Shown here: piece after piece, positions 49,986 to 58,859 of the stretch
Position numbering within the stretch: the first letter of the stretch is position 1
How the letters are laid out: each line of letters starts with the position of its first letter
Origin: Cellulosimicrobium cellulans
GTDB lineage: Bacteria; Actinomycetota; Actinomycetes; Actinomycetales; Cellulomonadaceae
Reading direction: 5' to 3'
DNA length: 64,000 nt
NCBI RefSeq assembly: GCF_016921195.1
Contig: NZ_JAFGYF010000004.1
Span: forward strand, 124,001 to 188,000
Made by a program: the position numbers and the translations under genes
Notes under the pieces: model-generated
The model's database searches: none
Seen by the model: the letters and a program-made list of their open reading frames with translations, nothing else
What the model was told of the DNA's origin: nothing

Positions 49986-51283
49986 CAGGCGCTCCGCTCC
50001 TCCGCCAGCGCGAGCTCGAACGCCTCGCGCAGCACGGCGACCTCCGCGTCGCTCGGCGCGTGGCCCGCCACGTGCTCGACGAAGTCCCGCGCGACGTCGA
50101 GCGGGTCGCGTCCTGGCCCGACGGCGGTCACGACCTCCCGCTCGGCGACGCGCGGTGGGCGGTGGGTCACCTGGAGCGCGTGCGGGAAGCGTGCCCGGAC
50201 GCGCGCATAGAGCTCCGCGGGTCGCACCGCGTCCGTCACGACGACCCGCAGCCAGTCGTCGACGTGCGGCTCGCCCGCGGCCCCGAGGAGGTCGTCGAGC
50301 GTCCCCGTGACCTCGGCGAGCCGCCGCGGGACGGGCGCGGGGACGAGCTCGACCGCCGCGTCCCGGTCACCGCCGGCGCGACCCCCCAGGGCGTCCAGGT
50401 CGACGAGCGTCGTGGACTTGCGCTGGTGCAGCTCGGAGAACGAGAAGGCGAGCGGAGAGCCGGAGTACCGCGCGACCGGCGCCCGCCCGTGGTCGTGACC
50501 TGGGGTTCCACGTGAAACGTCGGGCACGGTGACGCGCTGCGGCCCGTGCAGGTGCCCGAGCGCGACGTAGTCGACCCCCCAGCCCCCGAACGTGGCGGCG
50601 GGCACGGCGTCGACGCCGCCCACGCGGATGTCCCGCTCGGACTCCGACGCGAGGCCGCCGACCACGAACGCGTGGCCGACGACGACGGCCCGCGCGGCCG
50701 GGTCCTGCGCGCGGCGACGCGCGAGGTCGACCCCGACGCGCCGCATCGCCGCGCCCATGACGGCCTCGTGCGACCGGGCGAGCGGTGCCCGCGCACCGCG
50801 GGCGGGCACGTCCGGGCCCGGCTCCGCGCCCACGGGCCCGGCGTCGTCGGCCAGCGCGTGGCGCGCCGTGTCCGGGTCGAGGTACGGCAGGGCGTAGACG
50901 AGCACGGGCGCGCCGCCCCGGCTGCCCGCGCGTGGTGTGAGGGTCACGGGCGTCCCGACGTCGACGAGCCGCGCGCGCAGGTGCACGCCGGGGCGCATCA
51001 CCCGGTCCCCGAACCCGAGCCGGATCGCGGAGTCGTGGTTGCCCGGCGTGACGACGACGTGCGCGTGCTCCGCGAGGCGCGCCACCGTGTCGGAGAGGAG
51101 CGACACCGCGTCGACGGGTGGGATCGCGCGGTCGTACACGTCGCCCGCGACGACGACGGCGTCGACGCCCTCCGTGCGGGTCAGCTCGACGAGGTGGTCG
51201 AGGTGCGCAGCCTGGTGCTCCAGCAGGTCGACCCCGTGCAGCGTGCGCCCGAGGTGCCAGTCGGACGTGTGCAGGATGCGCAT
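49985..51283 (-). CDS. sbcD: Exonuclease SbcCD subunit D
   Basis: A 432-residue Mre11-type nuclease. Metal-binding motifs are complete: MRILHTSDWHLG, VVVAGDVYDRAIPP, VVVTPGNHDSAIRL, ARAVVVGHAFVVGG and VDYVALGHLHGPQ. It partners SbcC in DNA end processing. ATG 51283 is fixed by the conserved MRILHTSDWHLG start. The segment encoding DVSRGTPGHDHG (about 250-262) contains a parS site, so part of its codon choice is dictated by DNA function. Confidence 0.95.
   Translation of the reverse strand: MRILHTSDWHLGRTLHGVDLLEHQAAHLDHLVELTRTEGVDAVVVAGDVYDRAIPPVDAVSLLSDTVARLAEHAHVVVTPGNHDSAIRLGFGDRVMRPGVHLRARLVDVGTPVTLTPRAGSRGGAPVLVYALPYLDPDTARHALADDAGPVGAEPGPDVPARGARAPLARSHEAVMGAAMRRVGVDLARRRAQDPAARAVVVGHAFVVGGLASESERDIRVGGVDAVPAATFGGWGVDYVALGHLHGPQRVTVPDVSRGTPGHDHGRAPVARYSGSPLAFSFSELHQRKSTTLVDLDALGGRAGGDRDAAVELVPAPVPRRLAEVTGTLDDLLGAAGEPHVDDWLRVVVTDAVRPAELYARVRARFPHALQVTHRPPRVAEREVVTAVGPGRDPLDVARDFVEHVAGHAPSDAEVAVLREAFELALAEERSA
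50505..50518. other. parS centromere-like site inside sbcD
   Basis: GTTCCACGTGAAAC is identical to the reverse complement of the Streptomyces parS consensus GTTTCACGTGGAAC and fits the core of the wider bacterial ParB site. Chance occurrence of an exact 14-mer in 64 kb is very low. ParB would load here to organise the origin region. Confidence 0.8.
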
Positions 51284-51347
51284 GTCCGCACCGTACCGGC
51301 CAGGTCCCACAGCCTCCGGGACCCGGGCGGTCGGGCGCGGGACGCCG

Positions 51348-51722
51348 TCAGACCGCGCCGACGACCTCGATGGGGCCCGTCGACGCGCCGCTGCGCTCGA
51401 CGGGGATGCGACCGCCCATGCCGATCATCTCGAGCAGCTCGACGATGCTCGTCGACGGGTCGCGGAGCACCACGTCCCGGCCGTCCTCCTCGCCCAGCAT
51501 GTAGAGCTGGATGATGAACGCGATGCCCGACGAGTCGATGAAGGTCACGTCGGCGACGTCGACCACCACGCGGCCGCGCGTGTCCAGCACGTAGGACATC
51601 GCCTCGCTCGCGCGGTCGCGCAGCGCCGCGTCGATCTCTCCCCACATCGTCACGACCACGCCGCCGTCCGCCGGGGCGTAGACGATCCCGCTCGTCCGGT
51701 CGATCGCGCTGCCTGTGTCCAC
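51348..51722 (-). CDS. STAS-domain anti-sigma factor antagonist
   Basis: A 124-residue STAS protein of the SpoIIAA/RsbV type. The domain (about 15-110) includes GIVYAPADGGVVVTMWGEID, the phosphorylatable-Ser region VADVTFIDSSGIAFIIQLYM (Ser about 65-66), and VVLRDPSTSIVELLEMIGMG. Such proteins release sigma factors from anti-sigma kinases when unphosphorylated. No partner kinase or sigma gene is adjacent. GTG 51722. Confidence 0.88.
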   Translation of the reverse strand: MDTGSAIDRTSGIVYAPADGGVVVTMWGEIDAALRDRASEAMSYVLDTRGRVVVDVADVTFIDSSGIAFIIQLYMLGEEDGRDVVLRDPSTSIVELLEMIGMGGRIPVERSGASTGPIEVVGAV

Positions 51723-51994
51723 GGTTCCCGCTCACCGTCTCTCTCGAGTCGTCCTGCGTGCTGTCGGCCGCCCCTCCGGACAACGCCCGGTGGTGACGAC
51801 CTGTTCCCCGCGCGCCCCCGCGAGGCTCCGTACCGTCGCGCGCGCCGCCGTCGGGCGACGGTCGCGCCGGGCGACCGTGACCGGAGCAGAACGAGTCTGC
51901 ACCCGACCCGCGGCGCACACCAGCCCTCGAGCGGGTGGTCCTCGACCTTTCTCCGAACCCACACAACCGCCGCGCGCCCGACCGGCGGCACGCG

Positions 51995-52534
51995 CTACAG
52001 CGGCTCCGTGACGTCCGCGACCTGCGCGCCCAGCGCACCGACGAGCGCCTGCCCGTCCACCGTCGCGGCGACGCCGTGCGCGCCGCCGCCGATCGAGACG
52101 AGGCGCGCCGCGGCGTCGGGCTCCGCGCCTGGCTCACGCGTGTCTCCCGCGACGTCGACCTCGTCGCCCGCCCCCGTTCCGGCCACGACCCGCACGTCCG
52201 CGACGACCGGCCAGGCGTGCGTCGAGCCGAACGGCGTGATCGTCCCGCGCTCGTACCCCGTGACGTCGCGAGCGACCTCCTTGTCCGGCATCGACAGACG
52301 CGAGACGCCGAGGAGCGCACGCAGCTTGGGCCAGGAGATCTGCCGGTCTCCCGGGACGAGCACGAACAGGTAGTCGTCCTCCGCGCGCCGCACCACGATC
52401 GTCTTGAGGACGCGCGACGGGTGCACGCCCCGGGCCGCGGCGGCCTCCTCGAGCGACCCCACCCGGCCGTGCCGCGTGACGGTGTAGTCGATGCCCGACG
52501 CCTCCAGCGCCGCGAGGGCGCGCTCGCTGCTCAT
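51995..52534 (-). CDS. ybaK: YbaK-type aminoacyl-tRNA (Cys-tRNA-Pro) deacylase
   Basis: A 179-residue YbaK/ProX-like editing enzyme that hydrolyses misacylated Cys-tRNAPro or related species. Key segments: HPSRVLKTIVVRRAEDDYLF (catalytic Lys about 46), LVPGDRQISWPKLRALLGV, YERGTITPFGS and a C-terminal LVSIGGGAHGVAATVD. A Gly/Asp-rich insert (about 118-140) lengthens it a little. ATG 52534. Confidence 0.87.
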   Translation of the reverse strand: MSSERALAALEASGIDYTVTRHGRVGSLEEAAAARGVHPSRVLKTIVVRRAEDDYLFVLVPGDRQISWPKLRALLGVSRLSMPDKEVARDVTGYERGTITPFGSTHAWPVVADVRVVAGTGAGDEVDVAGDTREPGAEPDAAARLVSIGGGAHGVAATVDGQALVGALGAQVADVTEPL

Positions 52535-52595
52535 GGCCCGACCCTAGCCGCCGCGTCCGACGCCCACCCCGCCGCGCGACGCCCGGCGGCCGGGC

Positions 52596-53129
52596 TCAGA
52601 CGTCGTCGAACTCCGTCACGACCGTGCGCCAGTACTCGGCGCCGTCGCGGGTCCGGTGGACGAGGCCGGCGTCGACCATCGCGCGGCGCAGCGACACCGG
52701 GTCCGCCGCGCGGGCCGCGAGCCGCTTGGTCAGGGTGAGCTCGGTGACGGGCTCCTCCAGGGGCAGCACCTGCGCCGCGAGGAACCGCACCACGAGCTCC
52801 CGGTCGCGCAGGCGCTTGGGCGAGCGCACCAGGCGCCCGTCGACGAGGAACCGCTCGGGACCTGTCTGCCGGGGCGTGGGCGTCGTCGCGAGGAGCGCCG
52901 CGAACCGCTCGGGCGCGGCACGCAGGAATCCGCCGGCGTCGCGCACGACGACCCCCGCGGCGAGGAGCGGCGCGAGCCTCCGTCGTTCGTCGGTCGACAG
53001 CACGGCCTCTGCGGGGCGCTCCGTCACGACGCGCGCGAGCACCTCCAGCCGACCCGCGTCCGCGAGCGACGCGACGACCTGTCTCCACGCGTTGCCCGAC
53101 GCCGGGGCGCCGGTCTGTTCCTCGTCCAC
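52596..53129 (-). CDS. DUF2087 domain protein
   Basis: A 177-residue protein with an N-terminal helical region containing a possible winged helix (VVASLADAGRLEVLARVV, TDERRRLAPLLAAGVVVRDA) and a C-terminal DUF2087 domain (FLVDGRLVRSPKRLRDRELV, VSLRRAMVDAGLVHRTRDGA EYWR). The family occurs in transcriptional regulators and acetyltransferase fusions; the role is unknown. GTG 53129. Confidence 0.78.
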   Translation of the reverse strand: MDEEQTGAPASGNAWRQVVASLADAGRLEVLARVVTERPAEAVLSTDERRRLAPLLAAGVVVRDAGGFLRAAPERFAALLATTPTPRQTGPERFLVDGRLVRSPKRLRDRELVVRFLAAQVLPLEEPVTELTLTKRLAARAADPVSLRRAMVDAGLVHRTRDGAEYWRTVVTEFDDV

Positions 53130-53179
53130 CCACCGACCCTAGGCACCCGGCGGCGCCCGGGGCCAGCGAGCTGCGCCGG

Positions 53180-54925
53180 TCAGGACAGGTGCACGACGTC
53201 GCCCGTCCAGCGCTGTCGCAGCCACCGGTCGTGCGACGCGACGACGACGGCCCCCGGCCACTCGTCGACGGCCTCCATGAGCTCGCCCGCGAGCGTGAGC
53301 GACACGTGGTTCGTGGGCTCGTCGAGGAGCAGCACGTCCGGGGCCTGCGTCACGAGCATCGCGAGCACGACGCGCCGCCGCTGGCCCACGGACAGCTCCG
53401 CGAGCGGACGCCCCAGGTCGCGCGGCGCGAGGAGCCCGTGCGCCTCCACGGCCGCCTCGCGCGCGCCCGCACGGTCGGCCGGGTCCCAGCCCTGGGCGAG
53501 GGCGAGGAGCTCGCGTGGGGTGCGGTCGTCGTCGTGCAGGTGGACGTCCTGCTCCAGCAGACCCACCCGCACGCCGCGCGCCCGGCCCACCGTTCCCGCG
53601 TCGGGGACCAGGTCTCCCGCGAGGACGTGCAGGAGCGTCGACTTCCCCGCGCCGTTGGCGCCCGTGACGAGCAGCCGCGTGCCGCGCGCGACCTCGATGG
53701 AGGGCACGCCCGACGCCACCATGTCGAGGCGGTCCGCGCGCTCGCCGGGCGCGCCTGCCTCCGCCGCGCCGGCGGGCCGGTGCACGACGACACCCCGCGC
53801 CCAGGCGACGACGTCGCCCCCGCCGGGGGTGACGTCGCCGCCGCTCGGCGCCGCGAAGCGCAGCGGCGGCGGGGGCTTGCGGACCTGGTCGCGCTCGAGG
53901 GTGTCGAGGCGCAGCTGGGCGTTGCGCACGCGCCGCGACACCTGGCTCTGGACGCGCTCGCCCTTGAAGTCGTAGAGGATCTTCGCCTGGTTGCCGCGCT
54001 CCCGGTTCTTCGAGACGTCGCGCGCGGTGACCGCGACGGACCGGCGCAGCTCGGCGAGCTCCGCCTGCTCGGCCTCGAACCGCTGCTCCCAGCGCGCGCG
54101 CTCGACGCGCTTCGCCTCCAGGTAGTCGCTGTACGTGCCGCCGTACAGGGTGGCCGTGCCCCCGGGGCGCGACGCGCCGTCCGCGGCGCCCCGCAGCGGC
54201 TCGGCCACCGGGTCGAGGTCGAGGATCTCGGTGCAGACCTCGTCGAGGAAGACACGGTCGTGGCTCGCGAGGACGACGGCGCCCGGGAGCGCGCGCAGCG
54301 CCGCCGCGAGGAACTCGGCCGCGTCGTCGTCGAGGTGGTTCGTCGGCTCGTCGAGCAGCATGGCGCCCGGCTGGCGCACGAGGAGCGCGGCGAGCCCGAG
54401 CCGCGTCCGCTGCCCGCCCGAGAGCGAGCCGACCGCGCGCCCGGCGACGCCGTCGACGTCGAGGCCCAGCCCGGCGAGCGTGCGCGCGGCGCGCGCGTCG
54501 GCGTCCCACACGTCCGCGAGCTCGGCCCGGTCGAGGGCGCGCGCGTACGCCGCGTCGGCACCACCCCCGCCGGGCCCCGCGCCGTCAGGGCCCGCGAGGG
54601 CGAGCGCCGCCTCCTCGAGCTCGCGCTCGATCGCCCGGACGCGGGCCAGCGCGTCGTCGACGACCGCGCGCACGGTCGTCGACGGCGGGTAGGGGAACTC
54701 CTGGTGCAGGTACCCGAGGTCGTCGGGCCGGGTCACGGCCCCGACGTCGGGCGCGAGCGTACCCGCGAGCACGCGCAGCAGGGTGGACTTGCCGACGCCG
54801 TTCTCGCCGACGAGGCCCGTGCGGTGGCCAGGGTCGACGGCGAGGTCGACGCCGCGCAGCACGGGACGGCCCCCGAAGGACACGCGGACGTCGGACGCAC
54901 GGAGGACAGGGGTGGAACGGGCCAT
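53180..54925 (-). CDS. ABC-F family ATPase (ribosome-associated)
   Basis: A 581-residue soluble protein with two ABC domains and no membrane segments. Domain 1 has Walker A GENGVGKSTLLRVLAG, signature LSGGQRTRLGLAALLV and Walker B AMLLDEPTNHLDDDAAEF. Domain 2 has Walker A GANGAGKSTLLHVLAG, variant signature LSVGQRRRVVLAMLV and Walker B VLLLDEPTNHVSLTLA. The linker (about 230-320) is Arg/Glu-rich, as in the P-site tRNA interaction motif. ABC-F proteins protect or adjust ribosomes; antibiotic protection is possible but the drug class cannot be read from sequence. ATG 54925. Confidence 0.9.
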   Translation of the reverse strand: MARSTPVLRASDVRVSFGGRPVLRGVDLAVDPGHRTGLVGENGVGKSTLLRVLAGTLAPDVGAVTRPDDLGYLHQEFPYPPSTTVRAVVDDALARVRAIERELEEAALALAGPDGAGPGGGGADAAYARALDRAELADVWDADARAARTLAGLGLDVDGVAGRAVGSLSGGQRTRLGLAALLVRQPGAMLLDEPTNHLDDDAAEFLAAALRALPGAVVLASHDRVFLDEVCTEILDLDPVAEPLRGAADGASRPGGTATLYGGTYSDYLEAKRVERARWEQRFEAEQAELAELRRSVAVTARDVSKNRERGNQAKILYDFKGERVQSQVSRRVRNAQLRLDTLERDQVRKPPPPLRFAAPSGGDVTPGGGDVVAWARGVVVHRPAGAAEAGAPGERADRLDMVASGVPSIEVARGTRLLVTGANGAGKSTLLHVLAGDLVPDAGTVGRARGVRVGLLEQDVHLHDDDRTPRELLALAQGWDPADRAGAREAAVEAHGLLAPRDLGRPLAELSVGQRRRVVLAMLVTQAPDVLLLDEPTNHVSLTLAGELMEAVDEWPGAVVVASHDRWLRQRWTGDVVHLS

Positions 54926-55092
54926 GGGGCGATCACCTACCAAGGTGCCCGGGCGGCACGCGCACGCGCCGGAACGGCGCGGGGGCCACGACGACGGGCT
55001 CGACGGGACGGAGCGGTCGGGGCAGGTGAGGATCACATCGCCGACGAGGCTACGCGGTCCCCGCGCGCGGCGCACGGGATTTGCGCGACCGC

Positions 55093-55115
55093 GCGGCACA
55101 GGTGCCGTGTGCCGC
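55093..55115. terminator. Stem-loop after the VanY-PASTA gene
   Basis: GCGGCACA (55093-55100) pairs with TGTGCCGC (55108-55115) over a 7-nt loop, 31-53 nt after the stop at 55146, and upstream of the ABC-F promoter on the same strand. Confidence 0.55.
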
Positions 55116-55145
55116 CTTCTCCGACGCCGCCGACGACGTCGCGCG

Positions 55146-57176
55146 TCAGGGCGTGGCCGTCTCCGTCGCCTCCGAGGTCGGCTCCTCGGGCGCCGCCGAC
55201 GTCGGTGCGGCGGTCGGCTCCTGCGTCGGCTCGGGGTTCGTCGGCTCGGGATCCGGCGTCGGCTCGGGCTCGGGCTCGACGACCGCGGGACCGGACGAGA
55301 CGACGATCGTCACCGTGCTGCCCGGCGCGACCTCGGTGCCGGAGCCCGGGTTCACCGCGATCACGGTGCCCGCCGCGGCGGCGTCCTCCTGCGTCGTGAC
55401 GCTGACCTTCAGCCCGGCCTTCGTGAGCGCGGCCTCGGCCTGGGCCCGCGCCGTGCCGACGAGGCCGGCCGGCACGGCGACCTTCGCGGGCTGCTCGGGC
55501 TCCGGCTTCGGGGTGGTCGGCGTGGTCGGCTTCGGGGGCGTCGTCGGCGTGGGCGTGGTCGGCTTCGGGGGCGCGGTCGGCGTGGGCTTGGGCGCCGGGG
55601 CCGGCGCCCCCGGGGTCGACGGCTTCTGCGGGGTCGTCGGGGTCGTGCTCTCCGACGGCGTGTAGCGCGTCGGCATCTTGCCCGCCGCGAAGAACTCGAA
55701 GTGCCACGGCTCCGGCTTGGACCCGTTCGGCCGCGCCCAGGCGGGGTTGTCCCAGCCGTAGTCCGGGCCGTGCATGCGGAGCCACACGTACTCGCGCGAG
55801 GTCCCCGACGGGACGTTGCCGCCGATGTCGATCGCCAGGCCCCAGCCGTGCTGGGACGTCCCGGGCACCGCGGCGAGGTGCGGCTTGATGGCCTTCAGCC
55901 GCACCTGGTCGTCGTAGGGGCGGTACGCGTCGGTGATCTTCAGCGCGTACCCGAACTCCTTCTGGAACTCGGCGGCGAGCGCCTCGAGCTGCTCGGCCGC
56001 GTCGCAGCGCAGCGTCTTGCCCGGCGCGAAGTCGAGCTCGCACAGCGCCTCGGGCGGAATCCGCCCGTTCTGGTACTGCGCCGTCGAGCCGGCGTACTTC
56101 TCGACCACCTCGGCGAGCCGCTCCGCGAGCGTCGTACCCGCGAGCGCCGTGGCCCCGGCCGCCGGGACGACGCCGACCGGGGAGTAGTCCGTGCCGAGCA
56201 GGTCCGCGAGGTGGGTCGCCGAGACCACGACGTCCTCGAGCGTCACGTCGCCGTGGGCGTGGTCGTCGTCGGCGTGCTCGCCGTCAACGCTGTCACTCGA
56301 CGGGTCGTCCAGGTCGCCGTGGGTGCCGCCGAGCTCTCCCGGGGCGACGCCGTCGGGAGCAGGCACGGCGTCCTCGGGGAGCGTGCGGTCTCCCGGGGTG
56401 CCTCCGATGCTGCCGGGCGCCGTCGGACCCGTCGGAGCGTCGGTCGAGGGCGACGGGCTCGGCGAGCCGCTCGGGCTCGGGGACGCGGCGGGGTCGGGGC
56501 TGCTCGTCGGGCTCGGGCTCGGCGCGGCACGGACCGCGGAGGTGCGCACGGCGTCCGCGTCACCTGCGGCGTCCACGGACGCGGGCTGCTGCGCGCGGCC
56601 CCCGGGGGCCGTCGTCCCGTCTTCGTCCGCGCCGGGGAGGTTGGGGTCGTCGGAGTCGGCGCCCGGACCGACCGGCTCCGGGAGGTCGGGGACCTCGGTG
56701 TCGTCGAGCGACTCGTCGAGGTCCAGCCCGCCGTCGGGGACGACCTGGACCGGCACCCGACGCGCCGCGTCCTGCTGGGCGAGGTACGTGGCGAGGAGCA
56801 TGCCGAGCTCGCTGCGCGCCTGCTCCACGGGCGCGGTGACCTGCCCGTCCTCGAGCGCGTTCGCGGTCGCGAGCACCTCGATCGCCCCGTCGAGCTGCTG
56901 GTCCTCGTCGAGGCCGGCGCCGAGCGTGCTCGACAGCGCCGAGACCTGCGTCGCCGTCGTGGTCTCGGCAGCGAAGAAGGACGCGCCGGGGCGGGGCTCG
57001 ACGCTCCCCGCGAGGGCCGCTGCCAGCGTGATCGCGAGCGCCGAGGAGATGAGGACGTGAGAGACGGTGCGCGCCCGGCGCGCGAAGGTCGGGTTCGGCG
57101 CCGGTGCGGGCACGGCGGGCTCGGACGTCTCGGGCACGTCGTCCGCCGCGCCCTCGTGCTCCGCCGTCGTGCTCAC
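55146..57176 (-). CDS. D-Ala-D-Ala carboxypeptidase (VanY type) with PASTA domain
   Basis: A 676-residue envelope protein. A membrane helix lies near residues 38-60 (VSHVLISSALAITLAAALAG), followed by ~240 residues of Ser/Pro/Asp-rich linker. The VanY metallopeptidase domain (about 385-510) has SQHGWGLAIDI (zinc ligands His and Asp) and KPEPWHFEFF (catalytic Glu/His). A Pro/Thr/Lys-rich hinge (repeats of PKPTTPT) leads to one PASTA domain (about 575-645: AGLVGTARAQAEAALTKAGL, AAGTVIAVNPGSGTEVAPGS, STVTIVVSSGP) and an acidic Pro/Thr tail. It trims peptidoglycan stem peptides; PASTA domains bind muropeptides. The GTG/ATG at 57176 was taken as given by the MSTTAEHEG start. Confidence 0.88.
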   Translation of the reverse strand: MSTTAEHEGAADDVPETSEPAVPAPAPNPTFARRARTVSHVLISSALAITLAAALAGSVEPRPGASFFAAETTTATQVSALSSTLGAGLDEDQQLDGAIEVLATANALEDGQVTAPVEQARSELGMLLATYLAQQDAARRVPVQVVPDGGLDLDESLDDTEVPDLPEPVGPGADSDDPNLPGADEDGTTAPGGRAQQPASVDAAGDADAVRTSAVRAAPSPSPTSSPDPAASPSPSGSPSPSPSTDAPTGPTAPGSIGGTPGDRTLPEDAVPAPDGVAPGELGGTHGDLDDPSSDSVDGEHADDDHAHGDVTLEDVVVSATHLADLLGTDYSPVGVVPAAGATALAGTTLAERLAEVVEKYAGSTAQYQNGRIPPEALCELDFAPGKTLRCDAAEQLEALAAEFQKEFGYALKITDAYRPYDDQVRLKAIKPHLAAVPGTSQHGWGLAIDIGGNVPSGTSREYVWLRMHGPDYGWDNPAWARPNGSKPEPWHFEFFAAGKMPTRYTPSESTTPTTPQKPSTPGAPAPAPKPTPTAPPKPTTPTPTTPPKPTTPTTPKPEPEQPAKVAVPAGLVGTARAQAEAALTKAGLKVSVTTQEDAAAAGTVIAVNPGSGTEVAPGSTVTIVVSSGPAVVEPEPEPTPDPEPTNPEPTQEPTAAPTSAAPEEPTSEATETATP

Positions 57177-57279
57177 TGCTCACTCCCGTGCTCGGTGCCG
57201 TGCCACGGACCTGCGGTCCCCGCGCGCCGGTTCTGCGCGTCGTCGCGCCCGACGTCACGGCTGTGCGCGCCCACCGGTC

Positions 57280-57294
57280 GGTGTGCTGCACACC
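57280..57294. promoter_or_regulatory. Palindrome GGTGTG-CTG-CACACC in divergent region
   Basis: Perfect 6-bp arms around CTG, between the divergent VanY and lipoprotein genes. It looks like an operator; the regulator is unknown. Confidence 0.45.
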
Positions 57295-57375
57295 ACAGTG
57301 CCCTCGTCCGCTTACCGTACACCGCCTCCACGAGGCTCTCACCTCGGTCTCATGGTCGCGGGGGAGAATTCCGCC

Positions 57376-57894
57376 ATGAGTTCATCCACGCGTCACCGCA
57401 GGTCAACGTCGCGCCGGCTCGCTCTCTGCGGGGCCGTCGTCGTGACGCTCGCGCTCTCCGGGTGCGCGGAGGACGGGTCCGTGAGCGTGCCGGAGTTCAC
57501 CCTCACCGGCGACCAGGTCCAGCAGTTCCTCGACGACGCGCGGTCCCAGGCCGAGACCATCGGCGAGGACGTCCGGTCCCTCACCGACGACCTCGGCTCG
57601 CTGTCCGGCGAGGCCCGCACGCGCGCCGAGGACGCCGTCACGGCAGCACAGGAGGCCGCGGACGAGGCCCGCGCGGCAGCGGACGAGGCGGCCGCCGCGA
57701 CCGACGACACCCGCGCCGAGGCCGAGCAGCGCCTCGCGGAGGCGGAGACCGCGCTCGACGACGCGTCCTCCCAGCTCGAGGCGGTCGCGGACTCCCTCTC
57801 CGGCGCCGACGCCGCCGTCCGGGACGGGATCGAGAGCCTGCGCACGCGCGTCGACGAGCTGCGCGCCGAGCTCGACGGCTCCACCGGCTCCTGA
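57376..57894 (+). CDS. Coiled-coil lipoprotein
   Basis: A 172-residue lipoprotein. Signal peptide with a basic start and lipobox ALSGC (Cys about residue 28), then a short linker (EDGSVSVPEFTLTGDQ) and a continuous Ala/Glu/Asp/Arg coiled coil (ARTRAEDAVTAAQEAADEAR, ADEAAAATDDTRAEAEQRLA) to the end. It resembles an envelope spacer or scaffold. ATG 57376. Function unknown. Confidence 0.75.
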   Translation: MSSSTRHRRSTSRRLALCGAVVVTLALSGCAEDGSVSVPEFTLTGDQVQQFLDDARSQAETIGEDVRSLTDDLGSLSGEARTRAEDAVTAAQEAADEARAAADEAAAATDDTRAEAEQRLAEAETALDDASSQLEAVADSLSGADAAVRDGIESLRTRVDELRAELDGSTGS

Positions 57895-57941
57895 GCGGCC
57901 CGGCCGCAGCCCCCGGCGAGCGCTGCACCCGCGCTCACCGA

Positions 57942-57953
57942 GGACCTAGGTCC
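57942..57953. promoter_or_regulatory. DosR/DevR-type box upstream of doxX-like gene
   Basis: GGACCTAGGTCC is a perfect 12-bp palindrome; in context AGGACCTAGGTCCC it matches the GGGAC-N4-GTCCC core of the mycobacterial DosR box at 9 of 10 core bases. It lies about 104-115 nt before the DoxX start and 5 kb from devR. Confidence 0.65.
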
Positions 57954-58056
57954 CCGGGGGCGGCGACCTTCGCCTGACGTCCACCCTTCCTTCACAGGGG
58001 TTTGCTTGGTCTCAGGAGCCCGACCGCACCGGCCGGGTCGATGAGAGGGGACAGTG

Positions 58057-58629
58057 ATGAAGGGGACGATCGAGCGGAACGCCAACGCGCCGCTCCCCAC
58101 GGTCGAAGGCAGCGAGCCGGAGACCCTCAGCCTCGCGGAGCGCGCCCCGCGACACACCCAGGTCGTCCTCGGCGTCCTGCGGATCGTGATCGGCTTCTAC
58201 TTCCTCTGGGCGTTCCTCGACAAGACGTTCGGGCTCGGGTTCGCGACCCCCGCCGAGCGGTCGTGGATCAACGGGAACAGCCCGACCACCGGCTTCCTGT
58301 CGAACCTCGAGGGCACGTTCTCAGGCTTCTTCGCCAGCCTCGCCGGCAACGCGTTCATCGACGTGCTGTTCATGGTCGGCCTGCTCGGCATCGGGCTCGC
58401 CCTCGTCCTGGGCATCGGGATGCGGGTCGCCTCGGTGAGCGGCACGCTCCTGCTCCTGCTCATGTACCTGGCCGAGCTCCCGCTCGTGACCAACCCGATC
58501 ATCGACGACCACATCACGATGGCCCTGACCATCATCGCCCTCACGCTCCTCGGGGCGGGCAGCGTGGTCGGCCTCGGCAAGGCGTGGCAGAAGCTCCCGC
58601 TCGTCCAGCGCAACGCCTGGCTGGTCTGA
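58057..58629 (+). CDS. DoxX family membrane protein
   Basis: A 190-residue membrane protein with four helices: VVLGVLRIVIGFYFLWAFLD, FIDVLFMVGLLGIGLALVLG, VSGTLLLLLMYLAELPLV and ITMALTIIALTLLGAGSVVG. It is a DoxX/SURF4-like protein; in mycobacteria DoxX acts in redox/oxidative-stress membrane complexes. ATG 58057 preferred over GTG 58054 because AGGGG lies 6 nt upstream. The DosR-type box in its promoter places it in the DevR regulon. Confidence 0.85.
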   Translation: MKGTIERNANAPLPTVEGSEPETLSLAERAPRHTQVVLGVLRIVIGFYFLWAFLDKTFGLGFATPAERSWINGNSPTTGFLSNLEGTFSGFFASLAGNAFIDVLFMVGLLGIGLALVLGIGMRVASVSGTLLLLLMYLAELPLVTNPIIDDHITMALTIIALTLLGAGSVVGLGKAWQKLPLVQRNAWLV

Positions 58630-58729
58630 CGGTTCCGACAGCCCGCCGTGTGCGGCGGGCCTACGGGGCGACCGGTACCGCGCGACGATTCTGAGGCCGT
58701 CGCTGCAGGGAGTCGCTCCCGGGGGAAGA

Positions 58730-58767
58730 GGGACGTGCGGGCGGTGGGGAGACCACCCGCACGTCCC
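58730..58767. terminator. Strong hairpin between convergent doxX-like and TPR genes
   Basis: GGGACGTGCGGGCGGT (58730-58745) pairs with ACCACCCGCACGTCCC (58752-58767) with one mismatch over a 6-nt loop. Being between convergent genes, it likely serves both. Confidence 0.8.
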
Positions 58768-58859
58768 GCCCTCCGCGCCCGGCAGGGCGACCGACGCTCG
58801 ACGGAGCGGGTCGCCCGCCGGGCGCCCTTCCGTCCGCACCCGAGCAGCCGCGCCCGTGC

